54,468 nt of DNA, from NCBI GenBank assembly GCA_025453975.1, contig JALOPI010000022.1:1-54468 (forward strand), written 5' to 3'. The position numbers and the translations under genes are program-made. This document shows positions 9,214 through 18,412 of this stretch, piece after piece. Origin of the DNA: Syntrophobacteraceae bacterium (GTDB lineage Bacteria > Desulfobacterota > Syntrophobacteria > Syntrophobacterales > Syntrophobacteraceae). The notes below the pieces were generated by a model. It saw only the letters and a list, made by a program, of their open reading frames with translations. It was not told the origin of the DNA and made no database searches. Positions within the stretch are counted from its first letter, which is position 1. The number at the start of each line of letters is the position of its first letter.

Positions 9214-12033
9214 ATGGAGACTCTTATCGGCAAGCACTGGCACCATCTTCCATCGGAAGAGGTGCTCGATCTGATGGGGAGCAGCTCTGAAATCGGACTG
9301 GATCTTTTCGAGATTGAAAATCGCCAGCAGCACTTCGGGCCCAACGTCCTCACCCAGCGAAAGGGGCGAGGGCCCATCGTGCGGTTTCTCCTGCAGTTCC
9401 ACCAGCCCCTGGTCTACATTCTTCTGGCCGCCGGCCTCGTGACGGGCATTGTGGCCGAATGGGTGGATGCCAGCGTCATTCTCGGCGTAGTCCTGGTCAA
9501 CGCCCTCATCGGCTTCATGCAGGAGTCCAAAGCGGTTCGCGCCATCGAGGCACTGGCCCGCTCCATGACCACCGAGGCCACCGTCCTTCGTGGAGGCGAG
9601 GTGGTGAAGGTTTCCTCGGCGGAGCTGGTGCCGGGGGACATCGTGCTCCTTCAGTCCGGGGACAAGGTTCCCGCCGACATGCGGCTGCTCTCCACCAGGG
9701 AGCTGCGCGTCGACGAGTCGGTTCTGACAGGGGAGTCCCTGCCGGTCAGCAAGACTCCCGAGGTCCTGGGGCACGACACGGTCCTGGCCGAGCGCGGGAA
9801 CATGAGCTACGCGTCTACCCTGGTCACCTACGGGCAGGGCCAGGGCGTGGTGGTGGCCATCGGTAACGGCACCGAGATGGGGCGCATCTCGCAGCTCCTC
9901 TCCGACGTCCAGAGCCTCGAGACCCCCCTGACCCGCCGCATCGAGGCCTTCAGCCGCGTCCTCCTCGTCTCCATCCTGCTCCTGGGAGCAGCCACCTTCG
10001 GGGCGGGTCTCCTGCACGGCGAGGCCATGATCGATGTCTTCATGGCCGCCGTGGCGCTGACGGTGGGATCCATCCCCGAAGGGCTCCCGGCGGCCGTGAC
10101 CATCATCCTGGCCGTGGGCGTCTCGCGCATGGCCAGGCGACGCGCCATCATCAGAAGGCTCCCCACCGTCGAGACCCTGGGGAGCACCACCGTCATCTGC
10201 TCCGACAAAACGGGGACCCTCACCGAAAACCAGATGACGGTCCGCGAGGTCGTGGCCGGCCCGTATCGATACCTGGTCAGCGGATCGGGCTACGACCCCG
10301 ATGGTGCTCTGACGCGGGTGGACGAGGCAGACCCGGACGATGCGGCTCCTGCGGTCGCCGCTTCCGAAGCGCTGCGGGAATGCCTCCGGGCGGGACTCCT
10401 CTGCAACGACTCCCGGCTCATCCGGAACGACGAGGACCGCTGGGCCATCCAGGGGGACCCCACCGAAGGAGCCCTCATCGTTTCAGCCAGGAAGCACGGC
10501 CTGGACGAGGTCGGCGAAGCCCGTCTTTTCCCACGGATCGACGTGATTCCCTTTGAGTCCGATTACCAGTTCATGGCCACCCTGCACCGGTCCCCCGACG
10601 GCGGGCCCCGGGTGGCCTACCTCAAGGGCTCCATCGAATCGCTGATCTCGAGATGCGAGAGCGTCCTCGATGACCAGGGCCGTCTGGTGCCCGTGGATCC
10701 GGAAAATGTCCGTCATTTCGTGGACCGGATGGGAGGACAGGGCATGCGGGTCCTGGCCTTCGCCCGCAAGATCTGGCCCGATGCGGATGAGCCTCTGACC
10801 CACGACAGCGTGTCGTCGGGGCTCACATTCCTGGGTCTTCAGGGCATGATCGACCCACCGCGCCGCGAGGCCATGGCCGCGGTCAAGGCCTGCCAGGAGG
10901 CCGGCATCACCGTCAAGATGATCACCGGCGACCACGCCCTCACGGCCGTTTCCATCGCCGGCGATATCGGCATCCTGGGGCTCCAGTCGAGGGTCCCCCG
11001 GCAGGCCAACGTGGTGACGGGACAGATGATGGCCCAAATGTCCGACGCTGTCCTGACGGAGACGGCCTTCCAGACCCATGTGTTCGCCCGGGTCACCCCC
11101 GAGCAGAAGCTGAGGCTCGTCAAGGCCCTGCAGAGCCGCGGCGAGGTGGTGGCCATGACGGGGGACGGCGTCAACGACGCCCCCGCTCTCAAGCAGGCCG
11201 ACATCGGCGTCGCCATGGGCATCGCCGGCACCGAGGTGTCCAAGGAAGCCGCCGACATGATCCTGACCGACGACAACTTCGCCTCCATCGAGGCCGCCGT
11301 TGAGGAAGGCCGCTGCATCTTCGACAACCTGGTCAAGTTCATCGTGTGGTCCCTGCCCACCAACCTTGGTCAGGGGCTGGTCATCCTCACCGCCGTGTTT
11401 GCCGGCATCACCCTGCCCATCCTTCCGGTCCAGAGCCTCTGGATCAACATGACCACGGCGGGGGCCCTGGGCCTGATGCTGGCTTTCGAGCCCCGGGAGC
11501 GGGGCATCATGCGCCGCCCGCCCCGGGATCCCCGTGGGGCCCTGCTCTCTCGAAGGCTCCTGAGCCGGATGCTGCTCATGGGGCTCTGGCTCATGGCCGC
11601 ATCTTTCGGGCTCTTCGAATGGATGGAATGGAGCGGCGCGAGCCACGGCCAGGCCCGAACAGTGGCCGTGAACTCCTTTGCCGTCATCTCGACCCTGTAC
11701 CTGCTGAACACCCGCTCCCTGGAGCGCTCGTACTGGAGCGTCGGGGTGCTGAGCAACCCGTGGATCCCCCTGGGGATCGTGTCCATGGTCCTGCTGCAGC
11801 TGGCTTTCACCTACGTGCCGTTCATGAACCGGATGTTCCGCAGCGAGCCCATCAGCCTGGAAGCCTGGGCCGCCATCGTGGGCGCGGCCGTTCTGGCCCA
11901 CTTCCTGGTGGGGCTCGAGAAGTTCATCGCCCGGCGCCTCTCCACCCGGAGGGGAGGCTCGGCCCGGACCCTCTCCGAGGGAGAAGAGGATTTGACCCAT
12001 GGGAACAGCCAGGCCGGCCCGGCGGGCTCCTGA
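9214..12033 (+). CDS. Cation-transporting P-type ATPase (Pma1/IIA-like)
   Basis: 939 residues. Cation ATPase N-terminal domain, then actuator motif LTGES (Thr172), the PEGLPA transmembrane motif (GSIPEGLPAAVT), the phosphorylated Asp331 in SDKTGTLTEN, and hinge motif TGDGVNDAPALKQAD (Thr649 onward), with about ten membrane segments. In the M6 region the sequence is LWINMTTAGALGLMLAFEP, so the Asp of the SERCA NxxTD calcium site is replaced by Ala. The ion is therefore uncertain; this fits bacterial Pma1-like pumps rather than a clear calcium pump. ATG 9214 is preferred, with AAGGGAG upstream. Its end overlaps the photolyase gene by 35 bases. Confidence 0.92.
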   Translation: METLIGKHWHHLPSEEVLDLMGSSSEIGLDLFEIENRQQHFGPNVLTQRKGRGPIVRFLLQFHQPLVYILLAAGLVTGIVAEWVDASVILGVVLVNALIGFMQESKAVRAIEALARSMTTEATVLRGGEVVKVSSAELVPGDIVLLQSGDKVPADMRLLSTRELRVDESVLTGESLPVSKTPEVLGHDTVLAERGNMSYASTLVTYGQGQGVVVAIGNGTEMGRISQLLSDVQSLETPLTRRIEAFSRVLLVSILLLGAATFGAGLLHGEAMIDVFMAAVALTVGSIPEGLPAAVTIILAVGVSRMARRRAIIRRLPTVETLGSTTVICSDKTGTLTENQMTVREVVAGPYRYLVSGSGYDPDGALTRVDEADPDDAAPAVAASEALRECLRAGLLCNDSRLIRNDEDRWAIQGDPTEGALIVSARKHGLDEVGEARLFPRIDVIPFESDYQFMATLHRSPDGGPRVAYLKGSIESLISRCESVLDDQGRLVPVDPENVRHFVDRMGGQGMRVLAFARKIWPDADEPLTHDSVSSGLTFLGLQGMIDPPRREAMAAVKACQEAGITVKMITGDHALTAVSIAGDIGILGLQSRVPRQANVVTGQMMAQMSDAVLTETAFQTHVFARVTPEQKLRLVKALQSRGEVVAMTGDGVNDAPALKQADIGVAMGIAGTEVSKEAADMILTDDNFASIEAAVEEGRCIFDNLVKFIVWSLPTNLGQGLVILTAVFAGITLPILPVQSLWINMTTAGALGLMLAFEPRERGIMRRPPRDPRGALLSRRLLSRMLLMGLWLMAASFGLFEWMEWSGASHGQARTVAVNSFAVISTLYLLNTRSLERSYWSVGVLSNPWIPLGIVSMVLLQLAFTYVPFMNRMFRSEPISLEAWAAIVGAAVLAHFLVGLEKFIARRLSTRRGGSARTLSEGEEDLTHGNSQAGPAGS

Positions 12034-13489
12034 AGCCCGAATCACCAGTCTCAATTCAGGTCCGGTGGAGGCCGGGGGCGCATTCGTCCTCTACTGGATG
12101 ACCGCCTTTCGGCGGGTCCGGTTCAATTTCAGCCTGCAGCGCGCCGTCGAGTGGGCGGAGGAGCTTCGGAAGCCCCTGGTCATCCTGGAGGCCCTGCGCT
12201 GCGACTACCCATGGGCCAGCGACCGGCTCCACGCCTTCATCCTCGACGGGATGAGGGAGAACCGACGGAGGCTCCAAGGCAGGCCGGTCCTTTATCACCC
12301 CTACGTCGAGGAGACGCCCTCCGCCGGCAAGGGGCTTCTGGAGAGCCTGGCCCGGTCGGCATGCGTCATGGTCACCGATGATTTTCCCACGTTCTTCCTT
12401 CCCCGGATGATCCGCCACGCCGCAACCCGGGTCGGCGTCCTCATGGAGGCGGTGGATTCCAACGGCATCCTGCCCATGAAATCCGTCAGCCAGGTGTTCG
12501 GAACGGCTTATGCCTTCAGGAGATTTCTTCAAAATCACCTGCCGGATCACCTGAAGGATTTCCCCCGGGAGGATCCCCTGGAAGGTGCTCGCCTTCCCGC
12601 ACTCCCGGGGCTTCCCCGGGAGATCCTGGAGCGCTGGCCGGCGACTTCCGAGGACTTGCTGCGCGGAGATCCCCTGGCCCTGGCCCGCCTCCCCCTGGAC
12701 CACGCGGTGGGCATGGTGGAGACACGGGGAGGCTCATCGGCCGCGGAGGAGAAGCTGGACGCGTTCGTACGGGAGCAGCTCTCCCGCTACCACGAAGCAC
12801 GGAATCATCCCGACGACGGGGTGGCCAGCGGGCTCTCCCCGTATCTCCACTTCGGACACGTCTCGTCGCACCATATCGTTCGCCGCGTCATGGAGCGCGA
12901 GGAGTGGTCCCCGGCTCAGCTGGCCCGGAAGGCTTCGGGGCAGCGGAGCGGGTGGTGGTCCATGAGCGACGGGGCCGAGGCTTTCCTGGACCAGGTCATC
13001 ACGTGGCGGGAGCTGGGCTTCAACTTCTGCTCACGGGTCGAAGGCCATGACCGGTTCGAATCGCTTCCGGAGTGGGCGCTCAAGGAGCTCAGGGGGCACG
13101 CCGGCGACCGCCGCCCCCATGTCTACCCGCTGAAGGCCTTCGAGTCCGCCCGGACCCATGACGAGGTGTGGAACTGCGCCCAACGGCAGCTCGTCCGGGA
13201 GGGAACGATCCACAACTACCTGCGGATGCTCTGGGGCAAGAAGATCCTCGAGTGGTCGGCATCGCCCGAGGAAGCCCTGGAGATCATGATCGAGCTGAAC
13301 AACCGGTACGCCCTCGACGGACGAGATCCCAACTCCTACACAGGGATCTTCTGGATTCTGGGCCGTTACGATCGTCCCTGGGCACCCCAGCGTCCGGTCT
13401 TCGGCAGGATCCGCTACATGAGCTCGGCCAGCACCCTGCGCAAGCTCAGGCTCCGGGAGTACCTGGCGCGCTTCGGCGGGAGGCCCTGA
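11999..13489 (+). CDS. phrB: Class II deoxyribodipyrimidine photolyase
   Basis: 496 residues. The sequence follows class II photolyases: N-terminal antenna domain beginning VLYWMTAFRRVRFNFSLQ, YEARNHP-like segment (HEARNHPDDGVASGLSP), YLHFGHVS, DQVITWRELGFNFC, and the FAD and DNA-binding end HNYLRMLWGKKILEWS, then NNRYALDGRDPNSYTGI. It repairs cyclobutane pyrimidine dimers with FADH- and light. The N-terminus is about 25 residues longer than the core; ATG 11999 lies inside the end of the ATPase gene with GAGG upstream. The stop TGA overlaps the next ATG (TGATG). Confidence 0.93.
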   Translation: MGTARPARRAPEARITSLNSGPVEAGGAFVLYWMTAFRRVRFNFSLQRAVEWAEELRKPLVILEALRCDYPWASDRLHAFILDGMRENRRRLQGRPVLYHPYVEETPSAGKGLLESLARSACVMVTDDFPTFFLPRMIRHAATRVGVLMEAVDSNGILPMKSVSQVFGTAYAFRRFLQNHLPDHLKDFPREDPLEGARLPALPGLPREILERWPATSEDLLRGDPLALARLPLDHAVGMVETRGGSSAAEEKLDAFVREQLSRYHEARNHPDDGVASGLSPYLHFGHVSSHHIVRRVMEREEWSPAQLARKASGQRSGWWSMSDGAEAFLDQVITWRELGFNFCSRVEGHDRFESLPEWALKELRGHAGDRRPHVYPLKAFESARTHDEVWNCAQRQLVREGTIHNYLRMLWGKKILEWSASPEEALEIMIELNNRYALDGRDPNSYTGIFWILGRYDRPWAPQRPVFGRIRYMSSASTLRKLRLREYLARFGGRP

Positions 13490-13908
13490 TGGGTGGCTTC
13501 ATCAGGCGATTGCTGAGGCTGGGACCGGCACTGCGCGTCTCCCGGGTGATTCAGGCACCCCCCTCCGCCGTGTGGGACATCCTGGTGGATACGGAGCAGT
13601 GGCCGCGCTGGGGTCCCTCGGTGCGGGCCGTCCGGTGCCCACGAAGGCGGATCGATCAGGGAGCCGAAGGTGCCGTTCAAACCACCATGGGCATCTGGCT
13701 GCCCTTCGTCATCACCGAGCTGCTGGTCGGATCCTCCTGGAGCTGGGAGGTGGCTTCCGTTCCGGCTACGGGGCATCGACTCCGTCCCCTGGGGGGCCTG
13801 GCTTGCGAGGTGAGCTTCGAGGTGCCCCTGCTGGCCGCGCCCTACCTGCTTGTCTGCCGGGTGGCCCTGCGAAGGATCGCGCGGTTGGCGGAGCGGCCCC
13901 GGCATTGA
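13489..13908 (+). CDS. SRPBCC / polyketide cyclase-like lipid-binding fold protein
   Basis: 139 residues. The start RVSRVIQAPPSAVWDILVDTEQWPRWGPSVRAVR is the classic opening of the START/SRPBCC superfamily, small helix-grip proteins that bind hydrophobic ligands in the cytosol. ATG 13489 overlaps the photolyase stop by one base (TGATG), so it is co-translated with phr. Such proteins recur beside photolyase and NAD(P)-binding SDR genes; one such SDR is encoded convergently just downstream. Ligand unknown. Confidence 0.8.
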   Translation: MGGFIRRLLRLGPALRVSRVIQAPPSAVWDILVDTEQWPRWGPSVRAVRCPRRRIDQGAEGAVQTTMGIWLPFVITELLVGSSWSWEVASVPATGHRLRPLGGLACEVSFEVPLLAAPYLLVCRVALRRIARLAERPRH

Positions 13909-14018
13909 CCCGCCGCCATACCGATGGTCTTGACAGCCAACACCGGCCAGGACGTAAACCGGCCCTGCCGTCATGCAGCCTTATGAGTGAAGCCGGCCTG
14001 CCGTTCCCGCACAGGCTC

Positions 14019-14990
14019 TCAATGGAGGAAGCAGGCCTGCCTCGATGGAAGCTTGCCTGGCCCGCCGCTGGACTCGGCCAAGGCCTCGCAGATGGCCTCC
14101 TGCATGGTGATGAGCCGCAGGGGGACCAGCTCCCGTATGCGGTGGTCGCGGCAGACGACCTTGTTCTTGAGACCTTCCACCAGGGGCATGACGACCCCCG
14201 CGGGAACCGGAGTCATGAGGTTGATCCAGAAGGAGGACAGGTATGGGGTCAGGACAGGGACCGAAAAGACCAGCCGCTTCAGCCCCCGCACCCGGGCGTA
14301 GATGAGCATGAGCTGACGGTAGGTGATGATGTCGGGGCCGCCGATGTCGAAGTTGCCCCCCGCCGTCTCGGGAATGGTGAGACAGCCCGCGATGTATTCC
14401 ACGACGTTCTGAACAGCGATGGGCTCGCCGGGCGTGTCGATCCACCGGGGACAGAGCATCACCGGCAGCCGCTCCACCAGGTATCGGAGCATCTCGAAGG
14501 GAGCCCCGCCGGCGCCGATGATGTTGGCCGCCCTCAGGACCGTCGTTTTGACGGTCCCCGACTGGAGGATTTCACCGACCTTCTGCCGGCTGGCCAGATG
14601 CGGAGCCAGGTTGTCCCCCATCTCACCGAGCCCCCCCAGGTAGATGATGCGCCTGAGACCGGTGCGCTCCGCGGCCCACATGAAATTCTCGGCGGCCTGC
14701 ATGTCCCTTTCGATATAGTCCATGTAGTGGACGACGCTCCGCCCTCCCATGGAATGCACCAGGTAGACCGCGGCATCCTGACCCTCCAGGGCGCGAGCCA
14801 GGCTCCCGCGGTCGAGCAGGTCGCCCGCGGCCAGCTCCACGTGAGGACCCTGGAGCCGTCCGGCCACCCTGCCGGGCGATCGGACCAGGCAGCGCGTCTG
14901 GATGGCCCGGCCCTGGAGATGGGGAAGGAGCCTTCCACCCACGAAGCCCGTAACACCGGTCAACAGCACCTTGCCCACACCGTCTTCCAT
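14019..14990 (-). CDS. Atypical SDR / NAD(P)-binding epimerase-like protein
   Basis: 323 residues from ATG 14990 (GAGAGGAAG directly upstream). Dinucleotide-binding glycine motif TGVTGFVGG close to the N-terminus, then DLLDRGSLARALEGQDAAVYLVHSM, and GGNFDIGGPDIITYRQL near residue 225. The classical YxxxK active site is not seen (YLGGLGEMGDN then ASRQKVGE), so it belongs to the atypical SDRs such as YbjT/NDUFA9-like proteins, which often bind nucleotide without strong dehydrogenase activity. The frame is open a further 468 bases upstream, but that part overlaps the histidine kinase gene and has no ribosome site. It is the last gene of a minus-strand group. Confidence 0.85.
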   Translation of the reverse strand: MEDGVGKVLLTGVTGFVGGRLLPHLQGRAIQTRCLVRSPGRVAGRLQGPHVELAAGDLLDRGSLARALEGQDAAVYLVHSMGGRSVVHYMDYIERDMQAAENFMWAAERTGLRRIIYLGGLGEMGDNLAPHLASRQKVGEILQSGTVKTTVLRAANIIGAGGAPFEMLRYLVERLPVMLCPRWIDTPGEPIAVQNVVEYIAGCLTIPETAGGNFDIGGPDIITYRQLMLIYARVRGLKRLVFSVPVLTPYLSSFWINLMTPVPAGVVMPLVEGLKNKVVCRDHRIRELVPLRLITMQEAICEALAESSGGPGKLPSRQACFLH

Positions 14991-15126
14991 CTTCCTCTCC
15001 CTTGGGTCATCGATTTCAACAGTCCCCGACAGGCTCCGGGGCGGTAAACAGCTCCGTGCGTCCCGAAAACAGGGGGCACCCTCGACCGTGCACCAGGACG
15101 GACGAGCTTCCACCCCATGGACGTCA

Positions 15127-17616
15127 TCAGCGCTCCATGGCGGGCATGAGAATCTCAAAGGTGGTACCATGGCCGGGCTCGCTCCTGCACAGGATCCGAC
15201 CGTGATGGCCATGGACGATGCCGTAGACCATGGCCAGCCCCAGCCCGGTCCCCTTCCCCACCGCCTTGGTGGTGAAAAACGGATCGAATATATGCTCCAG
15301 CGTGGCTCCGTCCATCCCATGGCCCGTATCGGCAACGATGAGCTGAACGTACCTGCCGGGCGCGAGGTCGGGCATGGCTCGCCAGGAGTCGGCATCCAGA
15401 GCGAAAGCCCGGGTCTCGATGGTGAGAGTGCCTCCATCGGGCATGGCGTCCCTGGCATTCAGGGCGAGGTTCATCAGGACCTGCTCCAGCTGGGATGCGT
15501 CGGCATGGACCTCGGGAAGCCCCTCACCCAGGTGAAGGTCGATTCTGATGTTCCTGGGTATGGTCCGCTCCAGCAGGGATTTCACAGCCATCAGAGCCCG
15601 GTTCAGGTTGACGGGCTGAAGCCTGGACTCCGTCTTTCGGCTGAAAGTCAGGAGCTGTCGGGTGAGATCGCCCCCCCGCCGAGCGGCACCGCAGATCTCC
15701 TTGAGCTCCCGATATTCAACGCCCCCTTCACCCCGTTTCAGGATGAGCAGCTCGGCATAACCCTGGATCGCCTGGAGCAGATTATTGAAATCATGGGCGA
15801 TACCGCCGGCCAGCGTCCCGACGGCCTCCATTTTGGCCGCCTGCCGGAGCTGGGCTTCGAGCTTCTTGGTCTCCGTCATGTCGATGACGATTCCCCGCAG
15901 GCCCACGGCCCTGCCTTCCCTGATTTTGGCGCTGGAGCGCAGAGCGACGGGGAAAATGCTCCCGTCCTTTTTGAGCATCTTGTATTCCGTCAGGCCGATC
16001 CTCTCGCCCTCCAGGACCCGCTGGATGTTCCGCCGCGCCCTGGGGTGCTCTTCGAGGGGGAGCATGTCGAAAGCGTTGAGCCCCGCCTCGAGATCCTGGC
16101 GGGAATACCCGAAAAGATCGAAGCCTTTCCGGTTCACAAAAAGGAGACTCCCCTGGAGATCCATTTCGAAAATGGTTTCGGGGAGCAGCTCCGCCAGCTC
16201 CCGGAATCTCTCCTGACTTTCGAGGAGGGCATCCTCCACCCGCTTGCGCTCCGAGATATCGGTGTGCGTCCCGATCATGCGCAGTGGGCTTCCGTCCCCA
16301 GCGTACTCAACGACCCGTCCGATGGAGCGTATCCACGTCCAACCGTCCGCCTGGCTCTGCCGACGGTACTCCATGGCCCGCGTGTCCCCGTGCTCGAGAC
16401 AGGCCCGGTAGGTCTCGAGAACGGTCTGCCTGTCCTCGGGGTGTATGGCCCGGATCCAGCCGTCCAAGTCCACCTCGAGTCCGCCGGGCTCAGTCCCGAT
16501 GATGCGGAGCAGCTCCGGGCTGACCTTGATCTCTCCCGTCTGGATGTTCAAATCGAACCACCCCTGCCGCGTCGCCTCCATGGCCAGCCGCAAACGCTCC
16601 TCGTGAGCCCGCAGCTCCGCCTCCGCCTGTCTGCGCTCGGTGATGTCGCGGACCACGCTGATGAGCGTCCGCACCCCTCCTATGGCCTCGCCCCGGGAGC
16701 TGACCTCGACGGGGAAGGTGCTCCCGTCCGAGCGGCGATGGACCGTCTCGAAGAGAGCCCCTTCGCCATCCGCCCGCGCCATCTGAGCATCGGTGGCTCC
16801 TTGCTTGTCCGTGGCGCGCAGGTCGTGAATGGTCAGGCCGAGCATGGTCTCGCGGCTGTAGCCGTAGGCATGGCAGGCGGCGAGGTTGGCCTCCAGGATG
16901 CGGCCGTCGTCGCGGCGCATGAACAGGATGATGTCCCGGCTGTGGGCCGCCAGGAGCTCGTAGCGCTGAAGCAGCTCCTCCGACTGCCGGTGAACGGTCA
17001 CATCGTTGCCGATGCAAAGGATCTCGACAATCTCCCCCCGTTCGTCCCGTATGGGCTTGTTGGTCCAGGCGATCCAGACCCGCTCCCCATCCTTGCGCAT
17101 GTTCTCGTTGATGTTGTTCACGTAGCGCTCGGGGTGCCGCCCGATGTCCTGGACCATTTCCCTCAGGTTTCGGCCCGATCGGTCCAGCTCGGGCACGATG
17201 GTCCCCACCACGCTCCTGCCAAGGATCTCGGCGGCGTCATATCCCAGGAATCGCTGGGCAAACTCGTTGAGAAAAGTGATGCGACCGCCGCAATCCATCC
17301 TCAGGATGATGCTGTTGGCGTTCTCCACCAGCTCCCGGTAGCGTGCCTCGCTCCGCCGAGCCTCCCCCTCGGACCGCTCGCACCGAGAAACCGCACGGCG
17401 GATGAGCGCATGGAGCATCCACCCCGTTGCGGCCACATACGCCCAGCCTTTGAAAATGGCGATCTGGGTGATCGCTGTGGCATCCCGGACGAGAAATCCC
17501 AGGATCTCGTCCGAGAGCAGGATCCAAAGCGATCCGACCAGGATGTAGAGGGCGGTGATCCGAAGGGGGGATGCCAGGGATTCCGGCTTCCCGTCTCTTG
17601 AGGGACTTCTGTCCAT
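15127..17616 (-). CDS. Multi-PAS sensor histidine kinase
   Basis: 829 residues. Two hydrophobic N-terminal segments (about 20-40 and 52-70), then four consecutive PAS/PAC units between about 90 and 590. These are recognisable by repeated ends such as [37 protein letters not shown] and [13 protein letters not shown]. HisKA has [12 protein letters not shown] with His608; HATPase_c has [18 protein letters not shown] and [11 protein letters not shown]. No receiver domain. The kinase core is very similar to that of the 32.0-35.1 kb hybrid kinase, so the two are paralogues. It lies 22 bases after the flavin reductase gene, so a redox or flavin-related signal is possible but unproven. Confidence 0.92.
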   Translation of the reverse strand: MDRSPSRDGKPESLASPLRITALYILVGSLWILLSDEILGFLVRDATAITQIAIFKGWAYVAATGWMLHALIRRAVSRCERSEGEARRSEARYRELVENANSIILRMDCGGRITFLNEFAQRFLGYDAAEILGRSVVGTIVPELDRSGRNLREMVQDIGRHPERYVNNINENMRKDGERVWIAWTNKPIRDERGEIVEILCIGNDVTVHRQSEELLQRYELLAAHSRDIILFMRRDDGRILEANLAACHAYGYSRETMLGLTIHDLRATDKQGATDAQMARADGEGALFETVHRRSDGSTFPVEVSSRGEAIGGVRTLISVVRDITERRQAEAELRAHEERLRLAMEATRQGWFDLNIQTGEIKVSPELLRIIGTEPGGLEVDLDGWIRAIHPEDRQTVLETYRACLEHGDTRAMEYRRQSQADGWTWIRSIGRVVEYAGDGSPLRMIGTHTDISERKRVEDALLESQERFRELAELLPETIFEMDLQGSLLFVNRKGFDLFGYSRQDLEAGLNAFDMLPLEEHPRARRNIQRVLEGERIGLTEYKMLKKDGSIFPVALRSSAKIREGRAVGLRGIVIDMTETKKLEAQLRQAAKMEAVGTLAGGIAHDFNNLLQAIQGYAELLILKRGEGGVEYRELKEICGAARRGGDLTRQLLTFSRKTESRLQPVNLNRALMAVKSLLERTIPRNIRIDLHLGEGLPEVHADASQLEQVLMNLALNARDAMPDGGTLTIETRAFALDADSWRAMPDLAPGRYVQLIVADTGHGMDGATLEHIFDPFFTTKAVGKGTGLGLAMVYGIVHGHHGRILCRSEPGHGTTFEILMPAMER

Positions 17617-17638
17617 GACCGGCCCGTCTCCAGGGAGC

Positions 17639-18172
17639 TCAAGCCTGCCCGTCCGATGGGGGCGTGAACGTGGGAGCGTTGGGAGGGGATTTCCCCTTGA
17701 GCTCCTCGTGATAGTATTGATAGGTGAGCGGTCGTCCTGATTTCAGCACCTCCGAGCTCAGCACGTCGCCGATGAAGATGGTGTGCGTCCCCAGGTCGAT
17801 CTGGTCGAACACCCGGGCCTCGAGGATCGACAGGGCGTGCCCCGTCACGAGGGGACATCCCGTCACCCCGAGCCGGTACTCCACCTTGGCCAGTTTGTCG
17901 ATGTCGCGGCCCGACCGAAACCCAAAGGGCCCAAAAAACGCCATGGGGGCTGATTCCTCCAGGACCGTCACCCCGAAGATCCCGCTCTTCACGATGAAGT
18001 CATGGGTGAGGTTCTTCTTGTTGACGATGACAGCTACCCGGGGAGGGTCCGAGGTCACCTGGATCACGGTGTTGACCACCTGTCCGTTGAATCGGTCTCC
18101 ATCCAGGGAGGTCACGAGGTAAAGGCCATAGCTCAGGTCACGAAAGGCTCGACGATCCATTTGTGGAGTCAT
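17639..18172 (-). CDS. Flavin reductase-like domain protein
   Basis: 177 residues from ATG 18172 (GAGG 9 nt upstream). The N-terminal motif FRDLSYGLYLVTSLDGDRFNGQVVNTVIQVTSDPPRV and SGIFGVTVLEE, GRDIDKL and LGTHTIFIGDVL follow the flavin reductase-like (FMN-binding split barrel) family, known for NAD(P)H:FMN reduction and for flavoredoxins in sulfate reducers. The cytosolic protein binds FMN non-covalently. It is first in a minus-strand series with the multi-PAS kinase and the SDR. Confidence 0.87.
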   Translation of the reverse strand: MTPQMDRRAFRDLSYGLYLVTSLDGDRFNGQVVNTVIQVTSDPPRVAVIVNKKNLTHDFIVKSGIFGVTVLEESAPMAFFGPFGFRSGRDIDKLAKVEYRLGVTGCPLVTGHALSILEARVFDQIDLGTHTIFIGDVLSSEVLKSGRPLTYQYYHEELKGKSPPNAPTFTPPSDGQA

Positions 18173-18412
18173 GTCCGGGTACCTCTGGGCTTGAGTTGAA
18201 CAAGGGAGCCGCGGCAGCTCGGGATTTAAAGTCACCTTACCATACGGAAGCCCAGAATGAAATTGATGCTTGCGGAGGAGGCGCGCAACATGGCATGAAC
18301 CCTATTTGTTTCGGGAAGCCCGAAGTGTCGTGGAGCAGAAGCGCGGAGCTTCGTAAGATCCGGGGCCTGCCGGCCAACGATCTTCGGAGCAACAGACGGT
18401 GCGGAGCAGCCG

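Noticed and set aside
13040..13060. GGTTCGAATC as a tRNA T-loop
   Set aside because: It lies in the photolyase coding sequence and no cloverleaf can be formed around it.
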